Assembly (NCBI RefSeq): GCF_001277175.1
Contig: NZ_CP012257.1
Span: 3,968,001 to 4,032,000 of the forward strand
Direction: 5' to 3'
DNA: 64,000 nt
From: Cronobacter universalis NCTC 9529
GTDB taxonomy: Bacteria > Pseudomonadota > Gammaproteobacteria > Enterobacterales > Enterobacteriaceae
How positions within the stretch are numbered: position 1 is the stretch's first letter; each line of letters opens with the position of its first letter. The position numbers were made by a program, and so were the translations under genes. This document shows positions 1-9,064 of the stretch, in pieces. The notes below the pieces were generated by a model that saw only the letters and a list, made by a program, of their open reading frames with translations, had not been told where the DNA came from and ran no database searches.

Positions 1-1732
1 CTTTTGCGCCAAACAGGAAGACGCGCGGCACGCGATCCGCCTTCGGGTTTTCGCGAATTTCTTTGTAGAGCGCCAGAATGTGCAGCAGGTTGAGATGCTG
101 GCGTTTGTACTCATGCAGACGCTTGATCTGCACGTCAAACAACGCGTTCGGGTTGATTTCAATGCCGGTACGGGCATGGATATACGCCGCCAGACGCTGC
201 TTGTTTTCCTGTTTGATAATGCGGTACGCCTTGCGGAATGCCGCGTCGTCGGCGTATTGCTCAAGCCCGGCCAGCGCGTCGAGATCGTTTATCCACTCTT
301 TTTTCAGCGTCTTATCGATAAGCGCGGCCAGCGCCGGGTTGCACTGTTTGATCCAGCGGCGCGGCGTGATGCCGTTGGTCACGTTGTGGAATTTGTTCGG
401 CCAGAGCTGATGGTATTCCGGGAACAGATCTTTGACGACCAGATCGGAGTGCAGCGCCGCCACGCCGTTCACCGCAAAGCCGCTCACTACGCAGAGATTC
501 GCCATACGCACCTGGCCGTTGTGTACCACGGCGAGTTTCGCCCAGACCGCCTCATCGCCGGGCCAGGTTTTGGTCACCTGCTTTTTAAAGCGCGTATTGA
601 TCTCTTTGATAATCTGCATATGACGCGGCAGCAGCGTGCGGATCAGACGCTCGTCCCAGCACTCCAGCGCTTCCGGCATCAGAGTGTGGTTGGTATAGGC
701 AAAAGTGCGGCTGGTGATCGCCCAGGCGTCATCCCAGCTCAGCTGATGTTCGTCGATAAGCACGCGCAGCAGTTCCGGGATGGCGATCGTCGGGTGCGTG
801 TCGTTGAGCTGGATGACTTCGTGATCCGCCAGCTCGGCCAGTTTGCGGCCCGCCAGATGGTGGCGACGCAGAATATCCGCTACGGAACAGGCGCACTGGA
901 AATATTGCTGCATCAGACGCAGCTTCTTGCCCGCCTGATGGTTGTCGTTCGGGTAGAGGACTTTGGTCAGTTTTTCCGCGTCGATGCCCTGCTGCTCGGC
1001 ACGCAGGAAATCGCCGTCGTTGAATTTTGTCAGATCGAACGGATGGGCGTGCGTCGCCTGCCACAGACGCAGCGGCTGCGCCACGCTGTTCCGGTAACCC
1101 ACGACCGGCAGATCCCATGCTTCGCCGGTAATGACGAACCCCGGCACCCAGCGCGCGGTTTTCCCCTCTTTGATGACTTTACCGCCGATGCCGACCTGCA
1201 CATCCAGCGCCTCGTTATGGGTAAACCACGGGTAGCTGCGACGGTGCCAGTCGTCCGGCGCTTCCATCTGTTTGCCGTCGTCGAAAGACTGGCGGAACAG
1301 GCCGTACTGGTAGTTCAGGCCATAACCGGTCGCGGACTGCCCGACGGTCGCCATGGAATCCAGGAAGCAGGCCGCCAGACGCCCCAGACCGCCGTTGCCG
1401 AGCGCCGGATCGGTTTCCTGCTCCAGCAGATCGCCCAGATGGATGTTGTGGCTTTCCAGAATACGGCTAACCTCATCGTGCCAGCCGAGATTCAGCAGGT
1501 TGTTGCCGGTCAGACGGCCAATCAGAAACTCCATCGAGATGTAGTTTACGTGGCGCTGTTTCGCCTGAGGCTGCTGCGGGGGAATGGCGACGAGCATTTC
1601 CGAGAGCGCGCCGCTGACCGCCTTCCACCACTGGCGCTGCGTCATTTCTTTGGCGCTGTGTAAACCAAAACGCTGCCACTGACGGGTCAGCGCGGCCTCG
1701 AATTCAACCGGGTTAAAGGTGGGCTGTGACAT
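1..1732 (-). CDS. malP: Maltodextrin phosphorylase MalP (3' part cut by window edge)
   Basis: This is the first ~577 residues of a glycogen/maltodextrin phosphorylase, which releases glucose-1-phosphate from maltodextrins in the cytoplasm. The start [15 protein letters not shown] and the family blocks [29 protein letters not shown] and [11 protein letters not shown] are all readable. The C-terminal third with the PLP lysine lies beyond the left edge. The MalP assignment, as against GlgP, rests on divergent placement next to malT, as in E. coli, and on the presence of a separate glgP at 11.2-13.6 kb. The start ATG at 1732 is preceded by an AGGA-type ribosome site. Expression is expected to need MalT, since MalT-box-like sequences lie about 70-100 bases upstream. 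Confidence 0.95.
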   Translation of the reverse strand, partial: MSQPTFNPVEFEAALTRQWQRFGLHSAKEMTQRQWWKAVSGALSEMLVAIPPQQPQAKQRHVNYISMEFLIGRLTGNNLLNLGWHDEVSRILESHNIHLGDLLEQETDPALGNGGLGRLAACFLDSMATVGQSATGYGLNYQYGLFRQSFDDGKQMEAPDDWHRRSYPWFTHNEALDVQVGIGGKVIKEGKTARWVPGFVITGEAWDLPVVGYRNSVAQPLRLWQATHAHPFDLTKFNDGDFLRAEQQGIDAEKLTKVLYPNDNHQAGKKLRLMQQYFQCACSVADILRRHHLAGRKLAELADHEVIQLNDTHPTIAIPELLRVLIDEHQLSWDDAWAITSRTFAYTNHTLMPEALECWDERLIRTLLPRHMQIIKEINTRFKKQVTKTWPGDEAVWAKLAVVHNGQVRMANLCVVSGFAVNGVAALHSDLVVKDLFPEYHQLWPNKFHNVTNGITPRRWIKQCNPALAALIDKTLKKEWINDLDALAGLEQYADDAAFRKAYRIIKQENKQRLAAYIHARTGIEINPNALFDVQIKRLHEYKRQHLNLLHILALYKEIRENPKADRVPRVFLFGAK

Positions 1733-1800
1733 AGTAAATCGGGGTCCTGTAGCAAAAATAAGGAGAATTTCCGCTAGTTTGCCCGGCCCCCTGAGTGAAT

Positions 1801-1834
1801 TCCTCATCCTGCGCAGGATTAGCGAGGGAGGAGG
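1801..1834 (-). promoter_or_regulatory. MalT-box-like sites upstream of malP
   Basis: Read on the minus strand, 1801-1810 gives AGGATGAGGA. Read on the plus strand, 1825-1834 gives GGGAGGAGGA. Both resemble the purine-rich MalT box whose core is GGATGA or GGAGGA. Their position 70-100 bases upstream of malP suits an activator array. The match is by eye, and the start of transcription is not located. Confidence 0.5.
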
Positions 1835-2186
1835 AACGGGTAGTAGCAAAAACTGTGATCCCGGGCACTAAAACTCACCTCAAACGCGGTAAAACGCGCA
1901 GGAAGTACGACGCCACTTGTCGTTCCTGCAAGCCTTCTTACCTCACTACTGGCGGCCGTCCAGACAGGCTGTTACAGCAGAAACGAATTCTCACTAAAAA
2001 TAACGCTTAAGCGCCGTTCAGGCGCGTTTTGACGGTGATTTAGCGCACAAAAATCGGCAAAACGGCGCTTAGTTTGCAGGGTTTACTGCCCCGATGGTGA
2101 AATAAAAACCGGCTATGACCCGACGCGAAGCCAGAGCCAACGGCCTTTGCAGGCGAGCGACGCTGAAATATTCACAGAAAAAATGG

Positions 2187-2208
2187 AAATGTGACAGAGT
2201 GCAACTTT
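2187..2208 (+). promoter_or_regulatory. CRP-like site of the malT promoter
   Basis: TGTGACAGAGTGCAACTT lies at 2190-2207, about 125 bases before malT. The left half is a perfect TGTGA and the right half is degenerate. The spacing and sequence resemble the CRP site of E. coli malT, so catabolite control of malT is expected. Confidence 0.6.
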
Positions 2209-2331
2209 AAGATGCCCAAAAAAGGACATAACTTGCATTCACGCTGATTCTGTCCGACCTTAATTTAGTATTAATTACGAAGCACAAAAAAAATCGTCAT
2301 CTCTTTGCCTCCTGCACAGTGAAGTGATCCT

Positions 2332-5037
2332 ATGTTGATACCGTCTAAGTTAAGTCGCCCGGTTCGTCTTGAACACACTGTGGTTCGTGAACGTCTGCTG
2401 GCTAAATTATCCGGCGCTAGCAACTACCGGCTGGCGCTTATCACCAGCCCCGCCGGCTACGGGAAAACGACGTTAATTTCCCAGTGGGCCGCAGGTAAAA
2501 CCGAACTGGGGTGGTATTCGCTTGATGAAGGCGACAACCAGCCGGAGCGCTTCGCCAGCTATCTTATCGCCGCCATTCAGCAGGCCACCGGCGGACACTG
2601 CGTCAGCAGCGAAGTGATGGCCCAAAAACGCCAGTACGCAAGCCTTTCATCCCTCTTCGCCCAGCTTTTCATCGAGCTGGCGGACTGGCCGCGCCCGCTC
2701 TTTCTGGTGATTGACGATTACCATCTCATCACCAATCCGGTGATCCACGAGGCGATGCGCTTCTTCCTGCGCCATCAGCCCGATGCGCTGACGCTGGTGG
2801 TGCTGTCGCGCAATCTGCCGCAGCTGGGCATCGCCAACCTGCGCGTGCGCGAACAGTTGCTCGAAATCGGCAGCCAGCAGCTCGCATTTACGCACCAGGA
2901 AGCGCGCCAGTTTTTCGACTGCCGCCTGAGCCAGCCCATTGAACCGGCGCAGAGCAGCCGCCTTTGCGACGACGTCGCAGGCTGGGCCACCGCGCTGCAA
3001 CTTATCGCCCTCTCGGCGCGGCAGAATACCGGCGCGGTGCATCAGTCGGCGCGCCGTCTGGCGGGCATTAACGCCAGCCATCTCTCCGATTATCTGGTCG
3101 ATGAGGTGCTGAATAACGTCGATAACGACACCCGACAGTTTTTACTGAAAAGCGCCCTGCTGCGCTCGATGAACGACGCGCTGATTGTCCGTGTGACCGG
3201 CGAAGAGAACGGCCAGATGCGGCTGGAGGAGATCGAGCGTCAGGGGCTGTTTTTGCAGCGGATGGATGATTCCGGTGAATGGTTCAGCTATCACCCGCTG
3301 TTCGGTAACTTCCTGCGTCAGCGCTGCCAGTGGGAATTGTCGACCGAGCTGCCGGATATCCACCGCGCGGCGGCGGAGAGCTGGATGGCGCAGGGCTTCC
3401 CGAGTGAAGCCATCCACCACGCGCTTGCGGCGGGCGACGCCAGTATGCTGCGCGATATCCTGCTCAATCACGCCTGGGGGCTGTTCAACCACAGTGAACT
3501 CACTCTGCTGGAACAGTCTTTAAAAGCCCTGCCCTGGGAGAGCCTGCTGGCGAACCCGCGCCTCGTACTGTTGCAGGCCTGGCTGATGCAGAGCCAGCAC
3601 CGCTACAGCGAAGTCAACACTCTGCTGGCGCGCGCCGAGCAGGAGATGAAAGGCGAAATGGACGACACGCTGCATGGCGAATTCAACGCCCTGCGCGCGC
3701 AGGTGGCGATTAACGACGGCGACCCGGACGAGGCCGAGCGGCTGGCGATGGTCGCGCTGGAGACATTGCCGCTGGCGAATTTCTACAGCCGCATCGTGGC
3801 GACGTCGGTCCACGGCGAAGTGCTCCATTGCAAAGGCGACTTAACGAAATCGCTGTCGGTGATGCAGCAGACCGAACTGATGGCGCGCCGTCACGATGTC
3901 TGGCATTACGCGCTCTGGAGTCTTATCCAGCAGAGCGAAATTCTCTTCGCCCAGGGCTTTTTACAGGCCGCGTGGGAGACGCAGGAAAAGGCGTTTATTC
4001 TTATCCAGGAGCAGCATCTCGAACAGCTGCCGCTGCATGAATTCCTGCTGCGCATTCGCGCGCAGCTGCTATGGGCCTGGGCGCGGCTGGATGAAGCGGA
4101 AGCCTGTGCGCGCACCGGGATGACCGTGCTGGCGAACTACCAGCCCCAGCAGCAGTTGCAGTGTCTGGCGCTGCTGGTGCAGTGCTCGCTGGCGCGCGGC
4201 GATCTCGACAACGCCCGCAGCCATCTGAACCGTCTTGAAAATCTGCTCGGTAACGGCCATTACCACAGCGACTGGGTTTCCAACGCCGATAAAGTGCGGG
4301 TGATTTACTGGCAGATGACCGGCGACAAAGCCGCGGCCGCCGCCTGGCTGCGCCAGACGCCGAAACCGGCCTTCGCCAATAACCATTTCCTGCAAAGCCA
4401 GTGGCGCAATATCGCCCGCGTTCAGATCCTGCTTGGCGATTACGAGCCCGCGGAGATGGTGCTGGAAGAGCTTAACGAAAACGCCCGCAGCCTTCGTCTG
4501 ATGAGCGATATCAACCGCAACCTGCTGTTGCTGAACCAGCTTTACTGGAATGCCGGACGGAAAAGCGACGCCCAGCGCGTGCTGATGGAAGCGTTAACGC
4601 TGGCCAACCGCACCGGGTTTATCAGCCATTTCGTGATTGAAGGCGAAGCGATGGCGCAGCAGTTGCGTCAGCTGTTGCAGCTTAATACGCTGCCGGAGAT
4701 CGAACAGCATCGCGCGCAGCGGATTTTGCGTGATATTAACCAGCATCATCGCCATAAGTTCGCTCATTTCGACGAGAACTTCGTCAATAAACTGCTGAAT
4801 CACCCGGAAGTGCCGGAGCTCATTCGCACCAGCCCGCTGACACAGCGCGAATGGCAGGTGCTGGGGCTTATCTATTCCGGTTACAGCAACGATCAGATTG
4901 CCGGCGAGCTTGATGTGGCGGCGACCACGATTAAAACCCATATCCGCAATTTGTATCAGAAGCTTGGCGTGGCGCACCGTCAGGACGCCGTTCAGCACGC
5001 CCAGCAGTTGCTGAAGATGATGGGGTATGGGGTTTAG
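2332..5037 (+). CDS. malT: Transcriptional activator MalT (STAND ATPase)
   Basis: MalT is the ATP- and maltotriose-dependent activator of the maltose regulon. The protein is 901 residues, the same as E. coli MalT. The N-terminal P-loop reads SPAGYGKTT (about residues 38-46), followed by the NTPase and winged-helix region, a long helical sensor region, and a C-terminal LuxR-type helix-turn-helix ([12 protein letters not shown] through [14 protein letters not shown], about residues 833-885). It starts at ATG 2332 and is divergent from its target malP. A CRP-like site lies upstream. The gene is intact with no unusual features. Confidence 0.97.
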   Translation: MLIPSKLSRPVRLEHTVVRERLLAKLSGASNYRLALITSPAGYGKTTLISQWAAGKTELGWYSLDEGDNQPERFASYLIAAIQQATGGHCVSSEVMAQKRQYASLSSLFAQLFIELADWPRPLFLVIDDYHLITNPVIHEAMRFFLRHQPDALTLVVLSRNLPQLGIANLRVREQLLEIGSQQLAFTHQEARQFFDCRLSQPIEPAQSSRLCDDVAGWATALQLIALSARQNTGAVHQSARRLAGINASHLSDYLVDEVLNNVDNDTRQFLLKSALLRSMNDALIVRVTGEENGQMRLEEIERQGLFLQRMDDSGEWFSYHPLFGNFLRQRCQWELSTELPDIHRAAAESWMAQGFPSEAIHHALAAGDASMLRDILLNHAWGLFNHSELTLLEQSLKALPWESLLANPRLVLLQAWLMQSQHRYSEVNTLLARAEQEMKGEMDDTLHGEFNALRAQVAINDGDPDEAERLAMVALETLPLANFYSRIVATSVHGEVLHCKGDLTKSLSVMQQTELMARRHDVWHYALWSLIQQSEILFAQGFLQAAWETQEKAFILIQEQHLEQLPLHEFLLRIRAQLLWAWARLDEAEACARTGMTVLANYQPQQQLQCLALLVQCSLARGDLDNARSHLNRLENLLGNGHYHSDWVSNADKVRVIYWQMTGDKAAAAAWLRQTPKPAFANNHFLQSQWRNIARVQILLGDYEPAEMVLEELNENARSLRLMSDINRNLLLLNQLYWNAGRKSDAQRVLMEALTLANRTGFISHFVIEGEAMAQQLRQLLQLNTLPEIEQHRAQRILRDINQHHRHKFAHFDENFVNKLLNHPEVPELIRTSPLTQREWQVLGLIYSGYSNDQIAGELDVAATTIKTHIRNLYQKLGVAHRQDAVQHAQQLLKMMGYGV

Positions 5038-5059
5038 GGTTAGCAGTAATCCGCGTTAA

Positions 5060-5142
5060 TGGTGGGTGCGCTGCGCTTACCCACCCTACATCAAAGGATG
5101 ATGAACTGAACCGTAGGGCGGGTAAGCGCAGCGCACCCGCCG
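5060..5142. repeat. Pair of REP-like palindromes, inverted
   Basis: Two copies of a ~29-base palindromic element lie at 5060-5089 (GGTGGGTGCGC...CCACCCTAC orientation) and 5113-5142 (GTAGGGCGGG...CACCCGCC orientation), in opposite orientation and 23 bases apart, between the convergent ends of malT and glpR. Such paired REP elements can form a long hairpin in readthrough RNA. The same element recurs in at least six other intergenic regions of the window. Confidence 0.85.
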
Positions 5143-5177
5143 TTCCGCAGACAACCGTCGCCGCAAAACTCACCACA

Positions 5178-5936
5178 TCAGCACAACTCTAACTGCACCT
5201 TATTGGCGTTAATCACCTGCATTACGCCTGCGGGCGGCATTGTGTCGGTATAGACCGCATCCACAAGGCTGATGCTGCCTAAATTCACCATCGCGTTGCG
5301 GCCAAACTTGGAGTGATCCACCACCAGCATCACATGGCGCGAGTTCTCGATAATCGCGCGCTTGGTGCGCACTTCGTGGTAATCGAACTCCAGCAGCGAG
5401 CCGTCGCTGTCGATGCCGCTGATACCCAGAATGCCGAAATCGAGCCGGAACTGAGAGATAAAATCGAGCGTCGCCTCGCCGATAATCCCGCCGTCGCGGC
5501 TGCGCAGCTCGCCGCCCGCCAGAATGATGCGGAAATCGTCCTTCACCATCAGCGTATTCGCCACGTTCAGGTTATTGGTCACGATGCGCAGATTCTCATG
5601 GTTTAACAGCGCGTGCGCCACCGCCTCTGGCGTGGTGCCGATATCGATAAACAGCGTCGCGCCGTTAGGGATCTGGCTTGCCACTTTATAGGCGATACGC
5701 TCTTTTTCCGCCGTCTGGGTCGCCTTGCGGTCATGCCAGGAAGTATTGACCGAGCTCGACGGTAACGCCGCGCCGCCGTGGTGGCGCAGGATCATGTTTT
5801 GTTCGGCGAGATCGTTGAGATCGCGGCGGATGGTTTGCGGGCTGACGGCAAACTGCTCCACCAGCTCTTCGGTACTCACATAGCCCTGTTTTTTTACCAG
5901 TTCAATAATGGCATCGTGACGTTGTGTTTGCTTCAC
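5178..5936 (-). CDS. glpR: Glycerol-3-phosphate regulon repressor GlpR
   Basis: GlpR is a DeoR-family repressor of glp genes, inactivated by glycerol-3-phosphate. It has an N-terminal winged helix (VKKQGYVSTEELVEQF, SPQTIRRDLNDL) and a sugar-phosphate sensor domain (FIDIGTTPEAVAHAL, LAGGELRSRDGG). Choosing the GTG at 5936 gives 252 residues, the E. coli length, and this codon is preceded by AGGAG at 7-bp spacing. A longer frame to an upstream ATG would overlap glpG. It is the last gene of glpEGR, 25 bases after glpG. Its probable operators lie before glpD at 7365-7406. Confidence 0.96.
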   Translation of the reverse strand: MKQTQRHDAIIELVKKQGYVSTEELVEQFAVSPQTIRRDLNDLAEQNMILRHHGGAALPSSSVNTSWHDRKATQTAEKERIAYKVASQIPNGATLFIDIGTTPEAVAHALLNHENLRIVTNNLNVANTLMVKDDFRIILAGGELRSRDGGIIGEATLDFISQFRLDFGILGISGIDSDGSLLEFDYHEVRTKRAIIENSRHVMLVVDHSKFGRNAMVNLGSISLVDAVYTDTMPPAGVMQVINANKVQLELC

Positions 5937-5961
5937 ACCCTTCTCCTGACGTGTTGCCGTA

Positions 5962-6792
5962 TTATTTTCGTTTTCGCGCATGCAGAGTATCCGTCATAGC
6001 CATCGCCAGGCCAATCAGCATCCCCGCCACCAGATCGGCATTCGCCGTCTTGTTGCCAAACAGCCCCAGTCCGCCGATGGCGAGCCACAGCAGCATAAAC
6101 ACCAGAATGCCGCGGGGCAGATGCAGCCCGTTTTCCGGCTCGCGTTCGCCGCGCAGCCAGACGTAGCCGACCAGCGCGTAGACCACGCCGCCGAGGCCGC
6201 CGAACCACGGGCCCGCGATTTGATACTGAATCACGCCGCCCACCAGCGCCGTCACCAGCGTCAGCGTCAGCAATTTACCGCTGCCGGCGCTCTTCTCCAG
6301 CGGACCGGCAAGATACCACCACCATAGCAGATTGAAGATCAGGCTCAGCAGGGAAAAGTGCAGCAGCAGCGGGCTGACATAGCGCCAGAGTTGAAATTTG
6401 AGAGAGGGATCGAAAGGCCATGCAAGCCAGACGGCCACTTGCGGAGAACCAATGACGCTCATCGCGAGAAAGGCGACAACGCACAGCGCCATCATGCCGA
6501 GCGTCAGCGGGCCCGCGTGGGCGCGCACGGTGTCCATAAAGGGGTAAGAGCGGTAGCGCAACCCCGCGTTGAGTTGCCCGGTCTGCCAGCTCGCGGAGAG
6601 ATAGCGCGGATCGCCCGGATGCGCGAGAAAGTAGCTCAGCTCCGCTTTAACCCTTTCCGCCTGCGCCTCATCGGCAAGCCAGATATCCCAGGTCTCATGC
6701 CGCTGGATTTCCAGTATCACGCCCTGGGTGGCCATATAGTCAACAAACGCCTGCGCCAGACGCGGGTTGTCAAACGAGTTAATCATCAACAT
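5962..6792 (-). CDS. glpG: GlpG rhomboid-family membrane protein, catalytic residues lost (pseudo-rhomboid)
   Basis: This 276-residue protein has exactly the E. coli GlpG length and aligns with it without gaps. It keeps the cytosolic N-domain, the L1-loop WR (136-137), WLAWPFDP, Asn154, Tyr205, GYVWLRGER and the C-terminal ARKRK. The rhomboid active site is missing: the nucleophile Ser201 of GLSG is Gly ([10 protein letters not shown]), the base His254 is Leu (NADLVAG), and the oxyanion-hole His150 is Ser (LLSLIFN). I checked each codon on the DNA. There is no frameshift or stop. Known GlpG is an intramembrane serine protease. By inference this one cannot cleave and may act as a binding or quality-control pseudoprotease. 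It lies between glpE (75 bases upstream) and glpR. Confidence 0.95.
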   Translation of the reverse strand: MLMINSFDNPRLAQAFVDYMATQGVILEIQRHETWDIWLADEAQAERVKAELSYFLAHPGDPRYLSASWQTGQLNAGLRYRSYPFMDTVRAHAGPLTLGMMALCVVAFLAMSVIGSPQVAVWLAWPFDPSLKFQLWRYVSPLLLHFSLLSLIFNLLWWWYLAGPLEKSAGSGKLLTLTLVTALVGGVIQYQIAGPWFGGLGGVVYALVGYVWLRGEREPENGLHLPRGILVFMLLWLAIGGLGLFGNKTANADLVAGMLIGLAMAMTDTLHARKRK

Positions 6793-6867
6793 AGCAAGTC
6801 GTTCTGTTCAGAAGGGTATCCCCATACGAGGAAAGCAGTATACCTGCGAACGACGCGGACACGATGC

Positions 6868-7197
6868 TTAACTCTCTCCGTGCGCCACTTCCGCCGGGAA
6901 ATGACGATGCCAGGCATCGAAACCGCCGTCCACGCTGTAGACCTGGTCAAACCCCTGGTGGAGCAGATACTGCGCGGCACCTTTGCTGCTATTGCCGTGA
7001 TAGCACATCACCAGCACCGGCACGTCGAAATCGGTCTGCTGCATAAAGGCGGGCAGCGTGGCGTTGGTTAAATGAAACGCGCCGGGCGTGTGGCCCATCG
7101 CATAGCTTTGCGGATCGCGAATATCCACCAGCACGGCGCCGCCCTGCTGCAGTTTCTGGTGCGCTTCTTCGACATTAATACATTCAAACTGATCCAT
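6868..7197 (-). CDS. glpE: Thiosulfate sulfurtransferase GlpE
   Basis: GlpE is a single-domain rhodanese that transfers sulfane sulfur from thiosulfate to acceptors such as thioredoxin or cyanide. The protein is 109 residues (108 in E. coli), with active-site Cys65 in the loop [10 protein letters not shown] and the CH2A-like [12 protein letters not shown]. The start MDQFECINV at 7197 matches the family; a longer open frame upstream runs through the glpD promoter and is rejected. It is the first gene of glpEGR, divergent from glpD. Confidence 0.96.
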   Translation of the reverse strand: MDQFECINVEEAHQKLQQGGAVLVDIRDPQSYAMGHTPGAFHLTNATLPAFMQQTDFDVPVLVMCYHGNSSKGAAQYLLHQGFDQVYSVDGGFDAWHRHFPAEVAHGES

Positions 7198-7304
7198 GGT
7201 GCTCTCTTTCATTTTTAAAGGGGCGTAAGGCTGGCCAACGACGCGCGATGCGTTATGCCGATAATAACGTAAGTGTAAGGCTTCCTCCGTCTGTAACGCC
7301 ATAA

Positions 7305-7320
7305 TGTTATTCACATCACA
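7305..7320. promoter_or_regulatory. CRP-like site between glpE and glpD
   Basis: TGTTATTCACATCACA fits TGTGA-N6-TCACA with one mismatch. It lies midway between glpE and glpD, where cAMP-CRP control of one or both operons is known in E. coli. Confidence 0.55.
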
Positions 7321-7364
7321 CTGAAATGTTTTTTTGTTGTTATCAAAAGCGCGTTTGTTTGCTA

Positions 7365-7406
7365 TTATGAGCGATAACGAACATTTATGAGCTTTAACGA
7401 AAGTGC
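7365..7406 (+). promoter_or_regulatory. Tandem GlpR operators of glpD
   Basis: Two adjacent sites end in TAACGAACAT (7375-7384) and TAACGAAAGT (7395-7404), each preceded by ATGAGC. They match the GlpR half-site pattern ATGTTCGNTANCGAACAT. They end about 15 bases before the glpD start, as in E. coli, so GlpR should repress glpD by blocking its promoter. Confidence 0.75.
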
Positions 7407-7420
7407 GTGAGGGCAGCAGC

Positions 7421-8938
7421 ATGGAAACCAAAGATCTGATTGTGATAGGTGGGGGCATCAACGGTGCCGGTATCGCGGCAGACGCCGCAGGGCGTGGACT
7501 CTCTGTGCTGATGCTGGAAGCGCAGGATCTGGCATGTGCCACCTCTTCCGCCAGCTCCAAATTGATCCACGGCGGCCTGCGCTACCTGGAACATTACGAG
7601 TTCCGCCTGGTGAGCGAAGCGCTGGCCGAGCGTGAAGTGCTGCTGAAAATGGCGCCGCACATTGCCTTCCCGATGCGCTTTCGTTTGCCGCACCGTCCGC
7701 ACCTGCGTCCGGCGTGGATGATCCGCACCGGCCTGTTTATGTACGATCACCTCGGCAAACGCACCAGTCTGCCGGGCTCCACCGGTTTGCGTTTTGGTTC
7801 GGATTCCGTTCTGAAGCCCGAAATCGTGCGCGGTTTCGAATATTCCGACTGCTGGGTCGACGACGCGCGTCTGGTGCTGGCGAACGCCCAGATGGTCGTG
7901 AAAAAAGGCGGCGAAGTGCTGACCCGCACCCGCGCCACCTCCGCGCGTCGCGAAAACGGCATGTGGATCGTGGAAGCGGAAGATATCGATACTGGCGAAA
8001 CCTATACCTGGCAGGCGCGCGGCTTAGTGAACGCCACCGGCCCGTGGGTGAAAAACTTCTTCGACGACGGCCTGAAACTGAAATCGCCTTATGGCATCCG
8101 CCTGATCAAAGGCAGCCATATCGTAGTGCCGCGCGTGCATAACCAGAAGCAGGCCTACATTCTGCAGAACGAAGATAAACGCATCGTGTTTGTTATTCCG
8201 TGGATGGAAGAGTTCTCGATCATCGGCACCACGGATGTCGAATACAAAGGCGATCCGAAAGAAGTGGCGATCGACGAGTCAGAAATCGGCTATCTGCTGA
8301 AAGTGTATAACGCGCACTTCAAAAAACAGCTGACCCGCGACGATGTGGTCTGGACTTACTCTGGGGTGCGTCCGCTGTGCGATGACGAATCCGACTCGCC
8401 GCAGGCCATCACGCGTGACTATACGCTGGATATTCACGATGAAAACGGTAAAGCGCCGCTGCTGTCGGTCTTCGGCGGCAAACTCACGACGTACCGTAAA
8501 CTGGCTGAACACGCGATGGAAAAGCTGTCGTCCTATTACAGCAATATCGGCCAGGCGTGGACCCGTAACGCCGTGCTGCCGGGCGGCGCCTTCCAGGGCG
8601 AGCGCGACGACTACGCCGCGCAGCTGCGTCGCCGTTATCCGTTCATCAGCGAAACGCTGGCGCGCCACTATGCCCGTACCTACGGCAGCAACAGCGAGCT
8701 GATTCTGGGCGATGCCGCGGACCTTAACGCGCTGGGCGAACACTTTGGTCATGAATTCTACGAAGCGGAGCTGCGCTACCTGGTCGAGCACGAATGGGTG
8801 CGCCGCCTGGATGACGCCATCTGGCGCCGTACCAAACTCGGCATGTGGCTCAACGGCGAAGAACAATCGCGCGTGGCGCAATGGCTGAGCGAAAACGTCG
8901 GCAAAAAAGCTAACGTGAAGCTGTCGCTCGCGTCGTAA
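7421..8938 (+). CDS. glpD: Aerobic glycerol-3-phosphate dehydrogenase GlpD
   Basis: GlpD is the membrane-associated FAD enzyme that oxidises glycerol-3-phosphate to dihydroxyacetone phosphate and passes electrons to quinone. The 505-residue protein begins [17 protein letters not shown], a dinucleotide-binding Rossmann motif. It keeps [38 protein letters not shown] and [18 protein letters not shown] 7421 is chosen because it matches the family start and follows GAGGGCAGC. It is divergent from glpEGR, with tandem GlpR operators and a CRP-like site upstream and a strong terminator downstream. Confidence 0.97.
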   Translation: METKDLIVIGGGINGAGIAADAAGRGLSVLMLEAQDLACATSSASSKLIHGGLRYLEHYEFRLVSEALAEREVLLKMAPHIAFPMRFRLPHRPHLRPAWMIRTGLFMYDHLGKRTSLPGSTGLRFGSDSVLKPEIVRGFEYSDCWVDDARLVLANAQMVVKKGGEVLTRTRATSARRENGMWIVEAEDIDTGETYTWQARGLVNATGPWVKNFFDDGLKLKSPYGIRLIKGSHIVVPRVHNQKQAYILQNEDKRIVFVIPWMEEFSIIGTTDVEYKGDPKEVAIDESEIGYLLKVYNAHFKKQLTRDDVVWTYSGVRPLCDDESDSPQAITRDYTLDIHDENGKAPLLSVFGGKLTTYRKLAEHAMEKLSSYYSNIGQAWTRNAVLPGGAFQGERDDYAAQLRRRYPFISETLARHYARTYGSNSELILGDAADLNALGEHFGHEFYEAELRYLVEHEWVRRLDDAIWRRTKLGMWLNGEEQSRVAQWLSENVGKKANVKLSLAS

Positions 8939-8951
8939 CCCGTTCCCCTTT

Positions 8952-8988
8952 CGCGGCCGCGTCTCCTCCTGCGCGGCCGCGTCTTTTT
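8952..8988 (+). terminator. glpD intrinsic terminator
   Basis: Two copies of CGCGGCCGCG (8952-8961 and 8972-8981), separated by 10 bases, form a 10-bp GC stem followed by TCTTTTT. Each arm contains a self-complementary GCGGCCGC. Confidence 0.85.
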
Positions 8989-9064
8989 ATCTCTCGTTCC
9001 CCCGCCTTGCCACGTATTTCTGTCGCTACACTTAACAACATCGTATTACTATGGGTCATCGACC

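Larger units (their letters stand above)
1733..2331. other. malP-malT divergent intergenic region with an unexplained hairpin
   Basis: This 599-base region has no convincing gene. It holds MalT-box-like sites near malP and a CRP-like site near malT. Between them, at 1898-1929, lies an imperfect inverted repeat: GCAGGAA plus ACGAC pairs with GTCGT plus TCCTGC around a 7-base loop, with a two-base bulge. The small open frame at 1795-2010 has atypical composition, no recognisable family and no good ribosome site, and is not called as a gene. Confidence 0.6.

Noticed and set aside
80..1663. Long open frame of 527 codons on the plus strand opposite malP
   Set aside because: It is antisense to a well-conserved phosphorylase; the high GC and codon bias of malP leave the opposite frame free of stops. 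The product resembles no family.
1795..2010. 71-codon frame in the malP-malT region
   Set aside because: It overlaps the MalT-box-like sites and the hairpin, has no clear ribosome site and resembles no known protein.
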